Shown here piece after piece: positions 3,752-5,815 of a DNA stretch of 5,815 nucleotides. The translations under genes were made by a program, and so were the position numbers. Under the pieces are notes generated by a model, which was not told where the DNA came from, did not search any database, and saw nothing but the letters and a program-made list of their open reading frames with translations. Source of the stretch: Candidatus Peribacteria bacterium (GTDB lineage: Bacteria; Patescibacteria; JAEDAM01; Absconditabacterales; Absconditicoccaceae); the NCBI GenBank assembly GCA_031288635.1, contig JAITQZ010000027.1:1-5815 (forward strand), in the 5' to 3' direction. Position 1 is the stretch's first letter. The number at the start of each line of letters is the position of its first letter.

Positions 3752-4150
3752 ATGGCACTTACGATTACGAAAACTGAAAATGGTATCCTCATCGGAAAAC
3801 GCTTTATCTTCAATCCTCAAGCACTCGTATCAGGCATTATCAATCTCAAAGCTACTATCGGCGAAGAAATGGCATATGATAGAGGAAACTTACTTGCTAT
3901 CGATTTCCCGTGAGAATATGATATTGATGGCATTCTCATCAATGCTTACCTCGGGAAAGGAGATAAGCTGAATTTTCTTATCGTAAGCTACGAAGAAAAA
4001 TTTGGACTCATCCAATCAACAGAAGTCTTGGAAATTGACGAAGTAGAAGGAATGGATACCCGAATTTTCTCTGATGAAGCAGTAGAAAAAAAACTAGACC
4101 AACTAGAAATGGATGGTGAAAGAGTGAATTTATCCACCTTAGAAGTATAG
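3752..4150 (+). CDS. small protein with faint MBL-fold-like segment
   Basis: 132 aa with one TGA read as Gly at residue 54, ending at TAG. No signal peptide or membrane helix, and acidic in the second half, so probably cytosolic. The segment IDFPGEYDIDGILINAYLG (about 50-68) followed by LNFLIVSYEEKFGLIQ resembles the P-G-E-Y-E-x-x-G-V and following strand of UlaG-like metallo-beta-lactamase-fold proteins common in CPR. The metal-binding H-x-H-x-D-H motif is absent. It could be a degenerate or half-size non-catalytic relative, or an unrelated protein sharing a strand pattern. The residues MALTITKTENGILIGKRFIF begin the protein. The P-G-E-Y match is good evidence for UGA=Gly. No Shine-Dalgarno is seen. 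Gene calling with the standard code would split this gene. Confidence 0.7.
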
Positions 4151-4376
4151 AAACCATTCCCTGCTCTTACCTTACCCGTTGCTACATTCCTTATCCTTCT
4201 AAATAAAGGAACACCATATAACATCTTCACTAACCCCGCAGTACTGCGGGGGAAATGTCCGATAACGAACGGAGTGAGGATGAAGGACAAAGGGGTTTAT
4301 AGCAAAAGGGGAAAGGGATTCGTCGCAACAGGCGAAGCATAAAAAAATCCTTTTTATCTTTATACCATATCCACTA
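4151..4376. other. intergenic region with REP-like structure
   Basis: 226 nt without a gene. After the stop there is a bulged hairpin (TTCCTTAT at 4191-4198 with ATAAAGGAA) lacking a T-run. Next come the GC palindrome (4234-4251), a TGTCC/GGACA hairpin (4256-4260 with 4285-4289), and AACCCC at 4232 that could pair instead with GGGGTT at 4292. A 6-bp hairpin lies near 4319-4336. No promoter for the downstream lipoprotein could be assigned confidently. Confidence 0.5.
4234..4251. repeat. GC-rich palindrome copy 3
   Basis: CCCCGCAGTACTGCGGGG is an 18-bp perfect palindrome preceded by CTAA. Its core GCAGTACTGC is the same as in the tRNA-Asn tandem units at 2221 and 2305, although the surroundings differ. 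That suggests a dispersed repeat family rather than local duplication. Confidence 0.75.
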
Positions 4377-5669
4377 ATGAAAAAATTCTGATTTTTCTCT
4401 CGGACAAGGCACACTATTGTCCCTACGTTATTAGCCTTACCACTGCTGGTGCTCACCGCCTGTGGAACACAAACCCCCAACTACAGCTTTGAAGAAGCAC
4501 AGCGTATCGTCTTGGAAAACCCACTTATAGATGCATTCCTTACTCCCTCTGCGAATCAACAAGATTTCACCCTAGCCACGACAGTGGATATAGCAGACAC
4601 TAGTTTGAAACTTGATGTAACATCCACTTCTCAATCTGACCCTGCAACAGAAAAAGGAACTGCTCATTTTCGAGTAAATGCAGACCTTTCCCACGGAGAA
4701 ACAGCGATTTCCGCATCTGGAGAATTGGAAGCATTGGTGGATACTACAACAGTATTCTTCAATTTGAAACAGCTGAACATCGTGAGTCCAGACCCAACTA
4801 TAGCAATGTTCGCAGGAATGGCAGAAGGATTCAAAGACAAATGGTTTCAGCTTTCTTTGTCTGGTATGGAGAGCTTGTATGGAGACACCTCTACATACAT
4901 ACAACAATTCACTCATTTCCGTGATGAAATCACAACTCTGTATAGAGAACAAGGTTCAGGAAATTATGAAGGAATTTTTACCCAATTCAACGGGAAACCT
5001 TCTTATCAGTTCAATTTGGATACCATAAAAATGGAAACGATGCTTCAAGAACTCGTACAATTACTGGAAACGACCAATCAAGCCCAACTCGCAGAACTTG
5101 GATTGACAGGACAAAATGACGCGTTTTCCAACCTTAACATCCGTATTCCAAATTTTCAGGGAAGTTTCGTAGTACTCGGGAAAGATGATGTAGCAGAAGT
5201 TGTAGATAGCTTTGAAATGCAAATGAGTGTTTCTGGAGAAAACGCAGAAACTGTTAGCATTCTCGGTTCCTACCGATTTGGGAAAGCAGGAATGGTACTT
5301 ACTCTCACAGACAAAGAAAGCAATCAAGAAGTTATCCAGTTTACCATCACTACTTCCGACGCAACTAACTACGATGTAAATATTGTTCTCGGTGAGCTCT
5401 TGACGATTACAGGGACGGCAACTGTAGAGAAAAAAGCTGATTTAACCGTGAACTTTGATTTGAACATTGCAATCATTTCTGACGTAGAAACGGGAGCGAC
5501 GTTTAGCATTCCTCTCAAAGGGACACGAGGATATAAAAAGATTGATACGATAGTATTTGACGAACCAACAGACGCTACTGATTTAATGGAAGGGCTTAGT
5601 CTTCTCGGAGCACTCGGAGCAGAAGAAAGCGGAGCTGAAGACGCTCTGGATGAAATGGCAGTAGAATAA
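4377..5669 (+). CDS. hypothetical lipoprotein, 430 aa
   Basis: No family recognised. ATG at 4377 was chosen because it supplies a full lipoprotein signal. MKKFGFFSRTRH is a basic n-region (Gly5 is TGA), followed by a hydrophobic core and lipobox L-T-A-C with Cys29 as the lipidated residue. Starting at the in-frame GTG at 4449, as standard-code gene calling would, removes most of the signal. The mature part is rich in alternating polar and hydrophobic stretches (for example FTLATTVDIADTSLKLDV near 62-79 and ADLTVNFDLNIAI near 350-362), suggesting a beta-sheet fold. Several G-x-A/G-x-L/V strands look internally repetitive. Helical segments lie around 33-48 and 220-236. The C-terminal 40 residues are acidic and Gly/Ala-rich. 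There is only one TGA in 431 codons. It is probably an outer-facing anchored protein of the cytoplasmic membrane. It appears monocistronic, with a terminator 15 nt after the stop. Confidence 0.88.
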
Positions 5670-5684
5670 ATGCAATGATAGTTT

Positions 5685-5719
5685 GAAGCCCTCCAAAATT
5701 GGAGGGCTTCGTTTTTTTT
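5685..5719 (+). terminator. intrinsic terminator of lipoprotein gene
   Basis: A perfect 10-bp GC-rich stem GAAGCCCTCC/GGAGGGCTTC with a 6-nt loop, followed by G and eight T. This is a classic rho-independent terminator for rightward transcription. Confidence 0.92.
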
Positions 5720-5753
5720 GTGAAGGAATGGGTTAAATCAGCCTTTCTTCCAC

Positions 5754-5815
5754 CTAAGGTTTGTTTTTATCTTTAATAGGAGTTCCGCAAACAATTTCTA
5801 AATAAGAGTAAGTCA
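5754..5815 (-). CDS. possible C-terminal end of leftward gene
   Basis: The last 62 nt, read leftward in the frame ending at TAG (5756-5754), give TYSYLEIVCGTPIKDKNKP and run off the right edge. The residue mix is protein-like, but 20 codons are too few to be sure, and no leftward terminator with a T-run follows. It would be convergent with the lipoprotein gene. Confidence 0.25.
   Translation of the reverse strand, partial: TYSYLEIVCGTPIKDKNKP

Noticed and set aside
45..5669. UGA read as tryptophan (code 4)
   Set aside because: The TGA codons fall in glycine contexts such as P-x-E-Y, the small-residue pilin loop and the K-K-x-Y-I turn; Trp would be disruptive there.
5754..5815. Firm identification of the right-edge leftward gene
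   Set aside because: Only about 19 residues are available and none matches a motif I recognise; kept as low confidence.

Overview
The window reads sensibly only if UGA is translated as glycine (genetic code 25). Under the standard code almost every protein gene here breaks at in-frame TGA codons. With TGA read as Gly, five intact genes appear, with 12 internal TGA codons falling at plausible glycine positions (for example a P-G-E-Y motif, a membrane-loop Gly-Gly, and the K-K-G-Y-I turn of a winged helix). UGA=Gly is known from Absconditabacteria (SR1) and Gracilibacteria (BD1-5) of the Candidate Phyla Radiation. The AT-rich, compact DNA and a short CPR-style pilin agree with that placement. 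The lineage is an inference; no marker phylogeny was run.

Layout. (1) 1-1570, leftward: an accessory-looking two-gene unit. It holds an unrecognised 180-aa protein followed by a HTH_36-type winged-helix protein resembling plasmid and phage replication proteins. Upstream is a roughly 400-nt non-coding, heavily structured stretch. This whole tract is packed with short perfect hairpins, including inside the coding sequence. (2) 1570-2960, leftward: a translation cluster in the order tRNA-Leu(GAG), Gln(TTG), Gln(CTG), fMet(CAT), Leu(TAG), Asn(GTT), rpsT (S20), a decayed tRNA-Thr copy, and tRNA-Thr(TGT), ending at a strong terminator. An 84-bp tandem duplication carries extra 5' halves of tRNA-Asn between its promoter and the intact gene. 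(3) 2960-4150, rightward: a Cys-rich secreted T4SS-pilin-like membrane protein, then a 132-aa protein whose promoter appears to overlap the upstream terminator. (4) 4150-5720, rightward: an intergenic palindrome and a 430-aa lipoprotein with its terminator. A possible leftward gene end lies at the right edge.

How the parts relate. The tRNAs and S20 form a housekeeping translation block. The pilin-like protein and the lipoprotein are envelope or surface proteins. The left unit looks acquired. Four promoter candidates share one architecture: a TTG-initial -35 (twice TTGCAA), a 16-nt spacer and a TATA-type -10. Most genes lack a Shine-Dalgarno sequence. The least explained features are the hairpin-dense tract and a GC-rich palindrome that recurs in non-coding DNA and replaces the anticodon arm in degenerate tRNA copies.
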